A stretch of DNA of 33,508 bases from Anaerolineae bacterium (lineage in GTDB: Bacteria; Chloroflexota; Anaerolineae; Anaerolineales; Villigracilaceae): positions 1 through 33,508 of the forward strand of contig JAKLPV010000052.1 in the NCBI GenBank assembly GCA_022013685.1. The letters are read 5' to 3'. The position numbers were made by a program, and so were the translations under genes. Shown piece by piece: positions 8,417-16,099 of this stretch; position 1 is the first letter of the stretch; each line of letters begins with the position of its first letter. The notes under the pieces are model-generated. The model was given only the letters and a program-made list of their open reading frames with translations. It did no database searches and had not been told where the DNA came from.

Positions 8417-9580
8417 CTATCCAGATTTCAAGGCACGCGCCTTTTCGACCAGATTCGGCAAGGCTTGCAGGAAATTTTCCACATCGGCTGGCGCGGTGGA
8501 GGCGCCCAGCGTCACCCGTAGCGAGCCAAGCGCCCAATCACGGCTGAAACCCAGGCTAGTGACGGCTTCCGAAGGTTCGGGGTTGCCCGTTTTGCAGGCC
8601 GAGCCAGATGAACAGGCAAACCCGGCCGCGTCGAGCAACTGTAAGAGCAGGTTGCCATCAGCATCCTTGAAGACAAACGAAGCATGGTTCGGCAAACGGG
8701 ACTCAAGATGCCCGGTCAGCCTGGATTCGGCAACCGATTCAAGCACCGAGCCGATAATTTTATCGCGCAGCGGGAGCAGGTACGCCGTCCGCGCATCGCG
8801 CTCGGCCACCGCCAAGCGCAGCGACTCTGCCAGCCCAACAATCAGCGGGATGTTCTGCGTCCCGGCCCGCAGGCCGAATTCCTGCCCGCCGCCGGTCAGG
8901 TGCGGATACACCCCCGTCCCCTTGCGGACGTACAAGGCCCCGACGCCCTTCGGCCCGTAGAATTTATGCGCGCCCAGCGAGAGCAGATCCACGCCCAGGC
9001 GTTCGACATCGACATCCAGATAAGCCGCCGCCTGCACAGCGTCACTGTGGAAGGGAATCTTATGCGCGCGGCAAATCGCCGCCAGTTCAGGGATCGGGTT
9101 GATTGTGCCAAACTCATTGTTGGCAACCATGGCCGAAACCAGGGCGGTCTTGTCGCAAATCGCCTTTTCGAGCGCGGCGGGCGTGACCATGCCGGTTTCG
9201 TCCACATCCAGCCACTCAACCTGGAAGCCGTGCAATTTTTCCAACTGCAGGGCGGTTTTGGAGACCGCCGGGTGCTCGGCGCGCGAACACAGGATCCAAT
9301 TCGCACCGGTTTTGTCGCGTTGGGCAAAAGCCGCGCCGCGCAGGGCCAGGTTATCCGATTCGGAGCCGCAGGATGTGAAAATAACCTCGTCCGATCGACA
9401 GTTCAGAGCGCTGGCGATCATCTCGCGGGCGGTTTCGAGCGCAGCCTCGGCGCGCTGTCCGATACGGTGGACAGAGGACGGGTTGCCAAAGTTTTCGCTA
9501 AAGTAGGGCAGCATCGCCTCCAGCACGCGCGGATCGACCGGGGTTGTGGCGGCATAATCAAAATAAACGGGAGATTTCAT
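8417..9580 (-). CDS. Cysteine desulfurase (NifS/IscS family)
   Basis: This is a 387-residue class V aminotransferase-fold enzyme that takes sulfur from L-cysteine, forming alanine and an enzyme persulfide for Fe-S cluster or thio-tRNA synthesis. Visible residues: YFDYAATTP at the N-terminus, H103 (AEHPAV), D180 (HSDAVQ), PLP lysine K206 (GAHKFYGPKG), and catalytic C329 in the mobile loop CSSGSACKTG. The length and the SSGSAC loop fit the IscS/NifS (group I) branch rather than SufS. No iscU-like scaffold or mnmA/thiI gene is next to it, so the sulfur acceptor cannot be named. AAGGA lies nine bases before the ATG. Confidence 0.95.
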   Translation of the reverse strand: MKSPVYFDYAATTPVDPRVLEAMLPYFSENFGNPSSVHRIGQRAEAALETAREMIASALNCRSDEVIFTSCGSESDNLALRGAAFAQRDKTGANWILCSRAEHPAVSKTALQLEKLHGFQVEWLDVDETGMVTPAALEKAICDKTALVSAMVANNEFGTINPIPELAAICRAHKIPFHSDAVQAAAYLDVDVERLGVDLLSLGAHKFYGPKGVGALYVRKGTGVYPHLTGGGQEFGLRAGTQNIPLIVGLAESLRLAVAERDARTAYLLPLRDKIIGSVLESVAESRLTGHLESRLPNHASFVFKDADGNLLLQLLDAAGFACSSGSACKTGNPEPSEAVTSLGFSRDWALGSLRVTLGASTAPADVENFLQALPNLVEKARALKSG

Positions 9581-9604
9581 CGGTTGATATCCTTGAGAAA
9601 CAAG

Positions 9605-9610
9605 ATTATA
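9605..9610 (-). promoter_or_regulatory. Possible -10 box for the cysteine desulfurase gene
   Basis: TATAAT on the minus strand lies 24 nt upstream of the desulfurase ATG. No matching -35 at 16-18 nt and no TG extension were found, so the call rests on the hexamer and its position alone. Confidence 0.4.
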
Positions 9611-9707
9611 CCGCTTCGAAAAAATTGCAGGGGTGAAAAATCTACTACACGCTTCTTTCTTTGGTAAACTTACCTATCTCATTCAACAAACATCTAACAG
9701 GCTTAAC

Positions 9708-11576
9708 GTGAAAAAATTCCTTCGTAACCTCGCCATCGGCATCATCAGCATTGTTGCCATTGCCGCCATCCTCTACGCCCTGCTGCCCAAGGGTCCGCGC
9801 GACCCAATGGAATACAGCGACTTGACCAAAATCGAAAAAACGCTCTTCGTTGGCGATGAATACGCTGCCGTGACCGGCACGCCCTGGGCTACCCAGGCCG
9901 CGCTGGATGTGCTTGCCAAAGGCGGCACGGCCTGTGATGCGGCTGTCAGCGCCCTGCTGACCCTGAATGTCACCCACGGCGAAGCATCCTCGTTTCCGGG
10001 CGTGGCCCCGCTGATGTATTACAACGCCAGCAGCGGCCAGGTAAAATCCTACATCGGCGCAGGCAAAGCCCCCATGGCCGCCAGCATCGAAAAATTTACA
10101 GCACGCGGCTTCGAAACTGTGCCTGAGATGGACATTTACGCTCAACTCGTGCCTGCCTCGCCAGATGTAATGGTTGCCCTGCTTCAAGAGTGCGGAACGC
10201 TGCCCTTTAGTGAACTGGCCGCCCCGGCCATCCAACTGGCGCGTGAGGGCTTTCCGGTCCACGCCATCATGGCCCGCAACTTGAACTTCTCGCTCATCGA
10301 GCGCATCGGGCTGAGCTTCCTTCTGCCCTACAACGCTCAGGTCTATCTCAAAGGCGAGTGGTGGCGACCCATCCACCTGTACGACCGTTTCACCCAGCCC
10401 GATCTGGCCGGGACCCTGCAAGCCCTGTCCGATGCTGCCGACGGAGCCGCCGACAACCAGAGCGGCTACCAGGCTGTGCGCGATTATTTCTATAAAGGCC
10501 CGATCGCCGAGAAAATCGTCACTCTGCACCAAGACAAAAACGGCCTGATCAGCGCCGAAGATCTCGCCACCTATAGCGGCAGTTGGGAAACCCCGGTCAG
10601 CGGCAGCTACGGCCCCTACACCTTCTACGGCAACGGCACCTGGTCGCAGGGCGTTGTCGAGCCGATGGTCCTGCAAATCCTGGAAGGCATTGACCTGAAA
10701 AGCCTCGGCCACAACAGCCCGGCTTACATCCACACCGTCACCCAGGCCATCGAGCTGGTCTTTGCCGACCGCGAAGCCTACATTGGCGATGCCGCTTTTG
10801 TGGATGTGCCACTGGAGACCCTGCTCTCAAAGGAATATGCCGCCCAGCGCCGGGCTTTGATGACGGATTCGGCCTTTGGCCTGCTCCCGCCGCCCGGCCA
10901 GATACCCGGCTATGGGCCTTCATCCGCGCCGGTTAGCGGGGACGCGCGCGCCAGCCTCGGCCTGTTTGAGCGTTTAACCGCCGATTTCCAGGCCGGGCAG
11001 GACACCTCGCAACTGGCCATCCTCGACCAGTACGGCAACTCGGTCGTCATCACCCCCTCCGATTTTCCACAGACCCCGATGGTCCCCGGCACGGGACTGA
11101 ACCTCGGCAATCGCATGAACCAATTCCGCCTCGACCCGGCCCACGTTGGCGCGCTGGAGCCGGGCAAACGTCCGCGCATCACCCCGCATTCGGTCATCGT
11201 CTTCAAGGATGGTAAATACTTCATGTCCTTCTCAACCCCCGGCGGCGATATGCAGGCCCAGGCCTTAATCCAGGTTTTCCTGAACATGGTTGTCTTCGAG
11301 ATGGACATCCAGCAGGCCATCAGCGCGCCGCGTTTCTACAGCATCAGCGCGCCCTCGTCCTTTGCGCCGCACGAATTCACCCCCGGCGGTCTGCGTCTCG
11401 AAGCCAGCCTGTATGACCATGCGGCTGAAGGTTTGCAAAACATGGGCTACACGACTGAGCGCGACCCGGACTGGGACAAAGATTATGGGGCAGTCGGCGC
11501 GATCCTGATCGGTGAAGACGGCCGCATCTACGCCGGAGCCGACCCGCGCGAGGAAACCCTGGCCGGCGGGAAGTAA
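9708..11576 (+). CDS. Gamma-glutamyltranspeptidase-family Ntn hydrolase, membrane-anchored
   Basis: The protein has 622 residues. The N-terminus is a signal anchor (KKFLRN, then about 20 hydrophobic residues), placing the enzyme outside the membrane. The GGT core is recognisable: KGGTACDAAVSALLTL, TPGGDMQAQALIQV and MDIQQAISAPRF. The autoprocessing threonine aligns to T433 in QDTSQLAILD, giving a small subunit of 190 residues, as in GGT. Key substrate residues differ: the arginine that binds the glutamate carboxylate (R114 in E. coli) aligns with A118 (GAGKAP), and the SS oxyanion pair aligns with I491-T492. The substrate is therefore probably not glutathione. The GTG at 9708 is preferred to one at 9633 because it gives a compact signal anchor, but its ribosome site is weak. 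Confidence 0.85.
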   Translation: MKKFLRNLAIGIISIVAIAAILYALLPKGPRDPMEYSDLTKIEKTLFVGDEYAAVTGTPWATQAALDVLAKGGTACDAAVSALLTLNVTHGEASSFPGVAPLMYYNASSGQVKSYIGAGKAPMAASIEKFTARGFETVPEMDIYAQLVPASPDVMVALLQECGTLPFSELAAPAIQLAREGFPVHAIMARNLNFSLIERIGLSFLLPYNAQVYLKGEWWRPIHLYDRFTQPDLAGTLQALSDAADGAADNQSGYQAVRDYFYKGPIAEKIVTLHQDKNGLISAEDLATYSGSWETPVSGSYGPYTFYGNGTWSQGVVEPMVLQILEGIDLKSLGHNSPAYIHTVTQAIELVFADREAYIGDAAFVDVPLETLLSKEYAAQRRALMTDSAFGLLPPPGQIPGYGPSSAPVSGDARASLGLFERLTADFQAGQDTSQLAILDQYGNSVVITPSDFPQTPMVPGTGLNLGNRMNQFRLDPAHVGALEPGKRPRITPHSVIVFKDGKYFMSFSTPGGDMQAQALIQVFLNMVVFEMDIQQAISAPRFYSISAPSSFAPHEFTPGGLRLEASLYDHAAEGLQNMGYTTERDPDWDKDYGAVGAILIGEDGRIYAGADPREETLAGGK

Positions 11577-11598
11577 CCCCACAGAAAGGTGGAAACCC

Positions 11599-12060
11599 AT
11601 GCAATTAGACCAACTGCACGCCTTCATCGTCCGCGCCAAAGCCGCCACCTATGTTGGCAGCGGCGCGCAGGGCGCCTCCAGCCGTCCCGGCTCTCATGAC
11701 TTGCAATACACCGAAGGCGACTGGCTCTACATCGACAGTTACTTTGGCGGGACAGATTTCATCGGTGAAGAAGCCGTCTTCTTTGAGGGCAAACCTGTTT
11801 GGGCGATGAACTATTACGGCTACATCCTGCATCCGGAGCTGATCAGCGCGGCCGAGGCCGGGGGCATGATCAAGGCCAGCCTGTCACGCATGTACGCCGA
11901 AGGCCGCTTCCTGGGCGGTTTCCGTCACAGCGCAGGGAATTTGACCTACATCGACACCAGCGAAGGCGATTTCAGCCACTTCCACGGCAAGGAATGGATC
12001 GAGCGCGAAGGCGTCAGAGCCTACGAACTGCTCTACCACGGCGGGCTGGTCAAGGATTAA
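11599..12060 (+). CDS. DUF5680 domain-containing protein
   Basis: The protein has 153 residues. The whole length matches what I recall of DUF5680: a start of the type FIVRAKAATYVG, then SSRPGSHDLQY, YIDSYFGGTDFIGEEAVF, WAMNYYGYIL and a C-terminal YELLYHGGLV. The domain is often fused to an HTH domain in other bacteria; here it stands alone. Its biochemical role is not known to me. AAGGTGG lies seven bases before the ATG at 11599, which rules out an in-frame codon at 11512 inside the preceding gene. It sits between a GGT-family gene (22-nt gap) and an alpha/beta hydrolase gene (5-nt gap) on one strand, so the three probably form an operon. Confidence 0.75.
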   Translation: MQLDQLHAFIVRAKAATYVGSGAQGASSRPGSHDLQYTEGDWLYIDSYFGGTDFIGEEAVFFEGKPVWAMNYYGYILHPELISAAEAGGMIKASLSRMYAEGRFLGGFRHSAGNLTYIDTSEGDFSHFHGKEWIEREGVRAYELLYHGGLVKD

Positions 12061-12065
12061 AAACC

Positions 12066-12890
12066 GTGCTGCCCTTCAAACCCTTCCTGGCCCCCGAACA
12101 CGAACCATTTCACTTCGAGGGCGGCCAGCCCGCCGCCCTGCTGGTGCACGGCTTCCCCGGCACATCGCTCGAAATGCGCGCCACGGGTGAAACCCTGCAT
12201 GAACTTGGCTTTACGGCAAAAGGGATTTTGCTGCCCGGGTTTGGCTCAGAAATCGAAAGCCTGCCCAAGAAAACGGCACAGGATTGGCTGGATGCGGTTC
12301 TCTCCGCCCTGGAAGAACTGCGCCGGAACCATTCTCCCCTTTTACTGGTCGGCAATTCGATGGGTTCGGCCCTGTCCCTGGCTGCGGCCGCCCAGGCGAA
12401 GATTGACGGTTTAATCATCTACGCCCCCTTCTGGAAGATTCCCGGCCCGCTGTGGGCCTCCCTGCCCGTTATAAGGCGCGTTCTGCCGCAGGTCAAGCCG
12501 ATGCGCATCATGAAACCCGATTTCAACAACAGCCAGTTCCGCCAGGGGTTGGCCGACTTCCTGCCGGGTATCAACATCGACGACCCCGCCATCCGCGAGC
12601 AGATCCTCGATTTCAACGTGCCGATCGGCCTGTTCGATGAAATCCGCAAGGCCGGGCAAATGGGCTACCAGGCCATCCCGCACCAGGCCGCCCCCACCCT
12701 GATCCTGCAGGGCCGCGCCGATAACCTGGTCGATCTTAAGTTTACCCGCGCCAACCTGAAGCGTTATCCGGTTCAAGTGACCTATGCAGAGTTTGACGGC
12801 GGCCACGACCTGTACGACCCTTCCAGACCCGCCTGGGGCAAGGTAAAGGAACAGGTCACGCTGTTCGCAAAGCACCTGCTCCAAAACTAA
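12066..12890 (+). CDS. Alpha/beta hydrolase, carboxylesterase-like
   Basis: The protein has 274 residues. The oxyanion loop is HGFPG (about 28-32), nucleophile S98 sits in GNSMGS, a candidate acid is D219 or D223 (GRADNLVD), and H247 is in GGHDLY. The arrangement resembles small bacterial carboxylesterases and monoacylglycerol lipases; the substrate is unknown. There is no signal peptide. The GTG at 12066 follows AAGGA by nine bases, with that ribosome site inside the last codons of the DUF5680 gene. An in-frame upstream extension to 11799 is open but merely overlaps that gene in another frame. Confidence 0.85.
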   Translation: MLPFKPFLAPEHEPFHFEGGQPAALLVHGFPGTSLEMRATGETLHELGFTAKGILLPGFGSEIESLPKKTAQDWLDAVLSALEELRRNHSPLLLVGNSMGSALSLAAAAQAKIDGLIIYAPFWKIPGPLWASLPVIRRVLPQVKPMRIMKPDFNNSQFRQGLADFLPGINIDDPAIREQILDFNVPIGLFDEIRKAGQMGYQAIPHQAAPTLILQGRADNLVDLKFTRANLKRYPVQVTYAEFDGGHDLYDPSRPAWGKVKEQVTLFAKHLLQN

Positions 12891-12921
12891 ACCGCCAAGC
12901 AGGCAAGATAAAAAAGCAGAC

Positions 12922-12948
12922 GCCAAGAAAATCTTTCAGTTTCTTGGC
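12922..12948. terminator. Bidirectional terminator-like hairpin between convergent genes
   Basis: GCCAAGAAA (12922-12930) pairs perfectly with TTTCTTGGC (12940-12948) over a nine-base loop. Toward the plus side it is followed by ATCTTGCATTTT, and toward the minus side by a T-rich stretch with six consecutive T residues. It separates the plus-strand hydrolase gene from the minus-strand lipoprotein gene. Confidence 0.65.
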
Positions 12949-12989
12949 ATCTTGCATTTTGTCTTAAGCCGTTGATGCCCTATAGCTTG

Positions 12990-13904
12990 TCAGCGCCAAG
13001 GCTCCACTGGAATACTAATACAAACATCAGAGTTGTTTGCCATTACAAGCACATACAAATCAATTGTATTCATACTCGTAACATCGCTAATTGGTCTGTG
13101 TCTAAGTATAAAATGATCATCTTTCTGGTCGCCAACCCTGGCAATTTCTTCTGTTGTCCATGAATTTTCTTCAGTGGCAACTATACCTAATCTGAACAAC
13201 TCGGGCTGTCCACAAGCAACAAATTCGTCCTTCTTAGTTTCAGCCCACCATGCATATTTAATACTAAACTTAAATCGTTCAAAGAAAAACACAATCTCTA
13301 GTCTTGGCGGGTCACCGGCAAACTCAGGTGATGCAAAAACCAAAGCCTGAGATGGCTCTCCATAAGTTTCGAATATCTTTTTTATGCCAAAATCCGCTCC
13401 AGCGTAACCTCCAATTATTACTGAATGTAGAAATCCTTCCTTTTCATAGATAGTACCTCCATAATGTTTACCATCTTTTGTGTCAAAGTCCCAACCTGCC
13501 GCGCCACACACCCCATAGTCACATCTGTCATTTACCGGAAAATCAATATGAAAGACTGGTTTTAAGTTGTACACCGCGTCTTCCCATGTTGTTTTTCCGG
13601 GAACCAACCCAGCCCAGCATGGAAAAAGACAATCGGGAGTCCCTGATAACCATTGCTGAAATACTTTGTCCGCATGCTCAACTGACAGATAAGGGAGGAG
13701 CGTTCTTGTTGGCGAGGCAATTGGCGCAAGTGTAATTGTTGGCAATACAAGAGGCGTCGACTTCGATGATGTGATAGAAGTGGGCAAAGTGTAAGAAATC
13801 GCAGTAGACAATGCAGTCGGGTAATCTCCGGCCTGATTGGCACAGGCAGTTGTCACCATCAGGAAAACCCAGAAAATAAATAACAAAAATTTAGAAAAGC
13901 TCAT
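12990..13904 (-). CDS. Predicted lipoprotein of unknown function
   Basis: The protein has 304 residues. It starts with a lipoprotein signal peptide (FLLFIFWVFLMVTTAC); the likely lipidated cysteine is C20. A low-complexity Ser/Thr/Pro linker follows to about residue 75, then a globular domain with several cysteines (PDCLFPCWAGLVPGKTTWEDA, CDYGVCGAAGWD). The PCW-GxxPGxTTWE segment is one I associate with hypothetical lipoproteins of Anaerolineae; no function is known to me. The ATG at 13904 has GGAG eight bases upstream, and an earlier in-frame start would spoil the signal peptide. The gene is visibly more AT-rich than its neighbours, which suggests acquisition or weaker selection. Confidence 0.8.
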   Translation of the reverse strand: MSFSKFLLFIFWVFLMVTTACANQAGDYPTALSTAISYTLPTSITSSKSTPLVLPTITLAPIASPTRTLLPYLSVEHADKVFQQWLSGTPDCLFPCWAGLVPGKTTWEDAVYNLKPVFHIDFPVNDRCDYGVCGAAGWDFDTKDGKHYGGTIYEKEGFLHSVIIGGYAGADFGIKKIFETYGEPSQALVFASPEFAGDPPRLEIVFFFERFKFSIKYAWWAETKKDEFVACGQPELFRLGIVATEENSWTTEEIARVGDQKDDHFILRHRPISDVTSMNTIDLYVLVMANNSDVCISIPVEPWR

Positions 13905-13971
13905 ATTAGATACTCCAACATCGCCAAACAAAGCTTATTGTTATGCGCTTCGCACCTCAGAAAATTAGCGC

Positions 13972-15054
13972 TTACAGCCCCAGACCCTTGGCTTCGTCCC
14001 AAAGCGCGTCCATCTCATCCAGGGACATCTCCGGCAGGGCACGGCCCAATTCACGGGCGCGTTTTTCGATATGGCCAAAGCGGCGCTTGAATTTGCGGTT
14101 GGCGGCTTGCAGGGCCGCTTCCGCGTCGATCTTCTTCCAGCGCGCCAGGTTGACCAGCACAAAGAACAGATCGCCCAGTTCATCGGTCAACTCGTCCATA
14201 TTTTCAGCGCGTTGAATCTCCCCAATCTCCTCGCTGATTTTTTCGAGCACCCCACCGACCTCCGGCCAGTCGAACCCGACCCGCGCGGCGCGCTCCTGGT
14301 ATTCCTGGGCCAAGTGCAGGGCAGGAAGAGCTTTTGGCACACCATCCAAAATACCCTTTTCCTGCTCACCGTTCTGTTCCCGTTCTTGCTTCTTAATGGC
14401 TTCCCAGTTGGTCAGCACCTGGCCTTCGCCGTCCACAGTCACCTCGCCAAAAACGTGCGGGTGGCGGCGGATGATCTTGTCGTTGATGCCCTTGACCACA
14501 TCTGCCAGGCGATATTCACCCGTTTCATAGCCGATCTGGGCATGCAAAAAGATCTGCAAAAGGAGGTCGCCAAACTCTTCGGCCAGTTTGGACGGGTCAG
14601 TGGCGTCTATCGCGTCGATCACCTCGTAGGCTTCTTCGATCAAGTGCTGGCGCAGGGACTGATGAGTCTGTTTGCGGTCCCAAGGGCAGCCATCCGGCGC
14701 GCGCAGGTAAGCGATGATCTCCTGAAAAGTCTCGAAGGCGTGGCCGCGCTCACGGGGCGGGAGAAAGACCGAGCCAGAGTCCGCATCGCCCCACTCCGCC
14801 AGAAAAAGGTCGCGGACAGCTCCATCCGCGCCCTGCACTCGCACGGGATGTTCGAGGGGATAATTGTTCAGCAAAACAGCCCGGGCCGTTCCCACGTCAC
14901 TCACATCCACCAGCAGGGCGGGCAGATCCGGCGAAAAAGGCGGCACATGCGCCCCGGCTAGCTCAGCCGCATGAAGAACGGACAGACCGGTCAGATTCTC
15001 CAATTCAAAGGCTGTGAAGAGATTCGCAAGTTTAGAGAGGGACAAACCAGGCAT
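13972..15054 (-). CDS. mazG: Nucleoside triphosphate pyrophosphohydrolase MazG with partial methylase-like N-terminus
   Basis: The protein has 360 residues. Two MazG repeats are present: the first with EEAYE (140-144) and EEFGD (159-163), the second with EEIGE (275-279) and DELGD (291-295). These are the metal-binding motifs used to hydrolyse NTPs to NMP and pyrophosphate. Between them lies the linker with TNWEAIKKQER. Residues about 15-75 (LENLTGLSVLHAAELAGAHV, then PPFSPDLPALLVD) look like the second half of the tetrapyrrole-methylase-like domain found in YabN/MazG fusions. The first half, including the SAM site, is absent, and an in-frame TGA five codons upstream of the ATG rules out an extension. 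AGGA lies six bases before the ATG. Confidence 0.9.
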   Translation of the reverse strand: MPGLSLSKLANLFTAFELENLTGLSVLHAAELAGAHVPPFSPDLPALLVDVSDVGTARAVLLNNYPLEHPVRVQGADGAVRDLFLAEWGDADSGSVFLPPRERGHAFETFQEIIAYLRAPDGCPWDRKQTHQSLRQHLIEEAYEVIDAIDATDPSKLAEEFGDLLLQIFLHAQIGYETGEYRLADVVKGINDKIIRRHPHVFGEVTVDGEGQVLTNWEAIKKQEREQNGEQEKGILDGVPKALPALHLAQEYQERAARVGFDWPEVGGVLEKISEEIGEIQRAENMDELTDELGDLFFVLVNLARWKKIDAEAALQAANRKFKRRFGHIEKRARELGRALPEMSLDEMDALWDEAKGLGL

Positions 15055-15080
15055 GAGACATCCTATTCAAAAGATTAAAT

Positions 15081-15136
15081 GCAGAGAACACAGAAAGCTT
15101 GGAGTTTGGTAACTCGGCGCTCTCCGCGTTCTCTGC
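15081..15136. repeat. Long-arm hairpin of the CGCAGAGAACGCGGAGAGCG type downstream of rpsI
   Basis: GCAGAGAAC (15081-15089) pairs perfectly with GTTCTCTGC (15128-15136). Inside, a second hairpin, GAGTT (15102-15106) with AACTC (15111-15115) over TGGT, would give a cruciform-like fold. On the minus strand the outer stem is followed by ATTTAATCTTTT, so it may end the ribosomal transcript. The purine-rich CGCAGAGAACGCGGAGAGCG wording resembles dispersed intergenic repeats I have seen in several phyla; copy number cannot be tested here. Confidence 0.5.
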
Positions 15137-15175
15137 GGTGCAATAGCCGCGCAGCAGGGCCGCGCAACAGAAAAA

Positions 15176-15568
15176 TTAACGCTTGGTGTAGGTAGGAGCC
15201 TTGCGGGCGCGCTTGAGACCTGGCTTTTTGCGCTCTTTGACGCGCGCATCGCGGGTCAGCAAGCCAGCCTTGCGCATGGCAGAGTTCCACTCGATGTTCA
15301 TCTTGACCAGCGCGCGGGCCATGCCCATCTTAACCGCATCGGTCTGGCCGCTAACGCCGCCGCCGGTGACGACTACGCTGATGTCATAGCCTTCGCGGGC
15401 CTGACCAATCGCCCCAAAAGCAAGCAAGACATCGTTCAGGTCGCCTTCGCGGGTGAAATAAGCGGCAGCTTCCTTATTGTTGACCACGAACTGACCAGCG
15501 CCGGTCATCACGCGCACACGGGCGGTGCTTTCCTTGCGGCGGCCAATACCTTCATAATACTGGGTCAT
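15176..15568 (-). CDS. rpsI: 30S ribosomal protein S9
   Basis: The protein has 130 residues and full family length. It begins YYEGIGRRKESTARVR and ends with the basic tail KKPGLKRARKAPTYTKR, whose final Lys-Arg reaches the P-site tRNA. VTGGGVSGQTDAVKMGMARAL is the conserved core, interrupted by no insertions. It is 17 nt downstream of rplM, the usual L13-S9 pair, and is the last gene of the ribosomal array; the hairpin at 15081-15136 follows. Confidence 0.97.
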   Translation of the reverse strand: MTQYYEGIGRRKESTARVRVMTGAGQFVVNNKEAAAYFTREGDLNDVLLAFGAIGQAREGYDISVVVTGGGVSGQTDAVKMGMARALVKMNIEWNSAMRKAGLLTRDARVKERKKPGLKRARKAPTYTKR

Positions 15569-15585
15569 AATTTCACTTACTCCTT

Positions 15586-16008
15586 TTACTTCTCTACAAC
15601 CTGGGCGCTATGCGGGTGCTCGGCGCCGCTGTAAATCTTGAGCCGCTTAATGATCTGGCGACCCATCTTGTTGTGCGGCAACATCCCCCAGACCGCCGCG
15701 CGAATAACGCGATCGGGACGCGACTGCAACTGGTCGCGCAGGGAAATGGTCTTCAAGCCACCAGGATAACCCGAATGGTGATGATACATTTTGGTGTTCA
15801 GGCGGTCACCGGTCACGGTAATGTGAGCCGCATTCAGCACCACAACATAATCACCCATCGGCACGCCGGGGGTAAAGGTCGGTTTGTGTTTACCGAGCAA
15901 AAGCGCGGCGATTTGGGTTGTCACGCGCCCGAGCGTCTGTCCAGCGGCATCAACCACAACCCATTCGGATTTGATCTCAGCGGCTTTGGGATAATACGAT
16001 TTATACAC
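15586..16008 (-). CDS. rplM: 50S ribosomal protein L13
   Basis: The protein has 140 residues. Family features are WVVVDAAGQTLGRVTTQIA, LLLGKHKPTFTPG and the C-terminal RLKIYSGAEHPHSAQ. The GTG at 16008 is chosen because GGAGAG stands six bases upstream and the length then matches L13 (about 142); an in-frame TTG at 16035 would add nine unrelated residues in front of that ribosome site. The 91-nt gap to truA contains only a short CCCGC/GCGGG hairpin (16079-16092). Confidence 0.95.
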   Translation of the reverse strand: MYKSYYPKAAEIKSEWVVVDAAGQTLGRVTTQIAALLLGKHKPTFTPGVPMGDYVVVLNAAHITVTGDRLNTKMYHHHSGYPGGLKTISLRDQLQSRPDRVIRAAVWGMLPHNKMGRQIIKRLKIYSGAEHPHSAQVVEK

Positions 16009-16099
16009 GGTCGTCTCTCCACTTACTTGATTCAAAAACTGTCATTCTCGCCAGGCCATTGGGCCGGGTGGATTAATACCCGCCCACGCGGGCATGATA

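Noticed and set aside
8684..10733. Long open frames opposite the cysteine desulfurase gene (8684-9667, plus) and opposite the GGT-family gene (9645-10733, minus)
   Set aside because: Both are shadows in GC-biased coding sequence; the real genes have catalytic motifs and ribosome sites.
11799..12065. N-terminal extension of the alpha/beta hydrolase
   Set aside because: It overlaps the DUF5680 gene in another frame, is arginine-rich nonsense, and AAGGA supports the GTG at 12066.
13905..13971. Resemblance of the gap upstream of the lipoprotein gene to an integron attC site (AACAA...TTGTT arms)
   Set aside because: The core sites do not match, arms are only five bases, no similar site lies at the gene's 3' end, and no integrase is present.
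14071..14961. Plus-strand open frame of 296 codons
   Set aside because: Antisense shadow of mazG, whose paired EExxE/ExxD motifs are intact.
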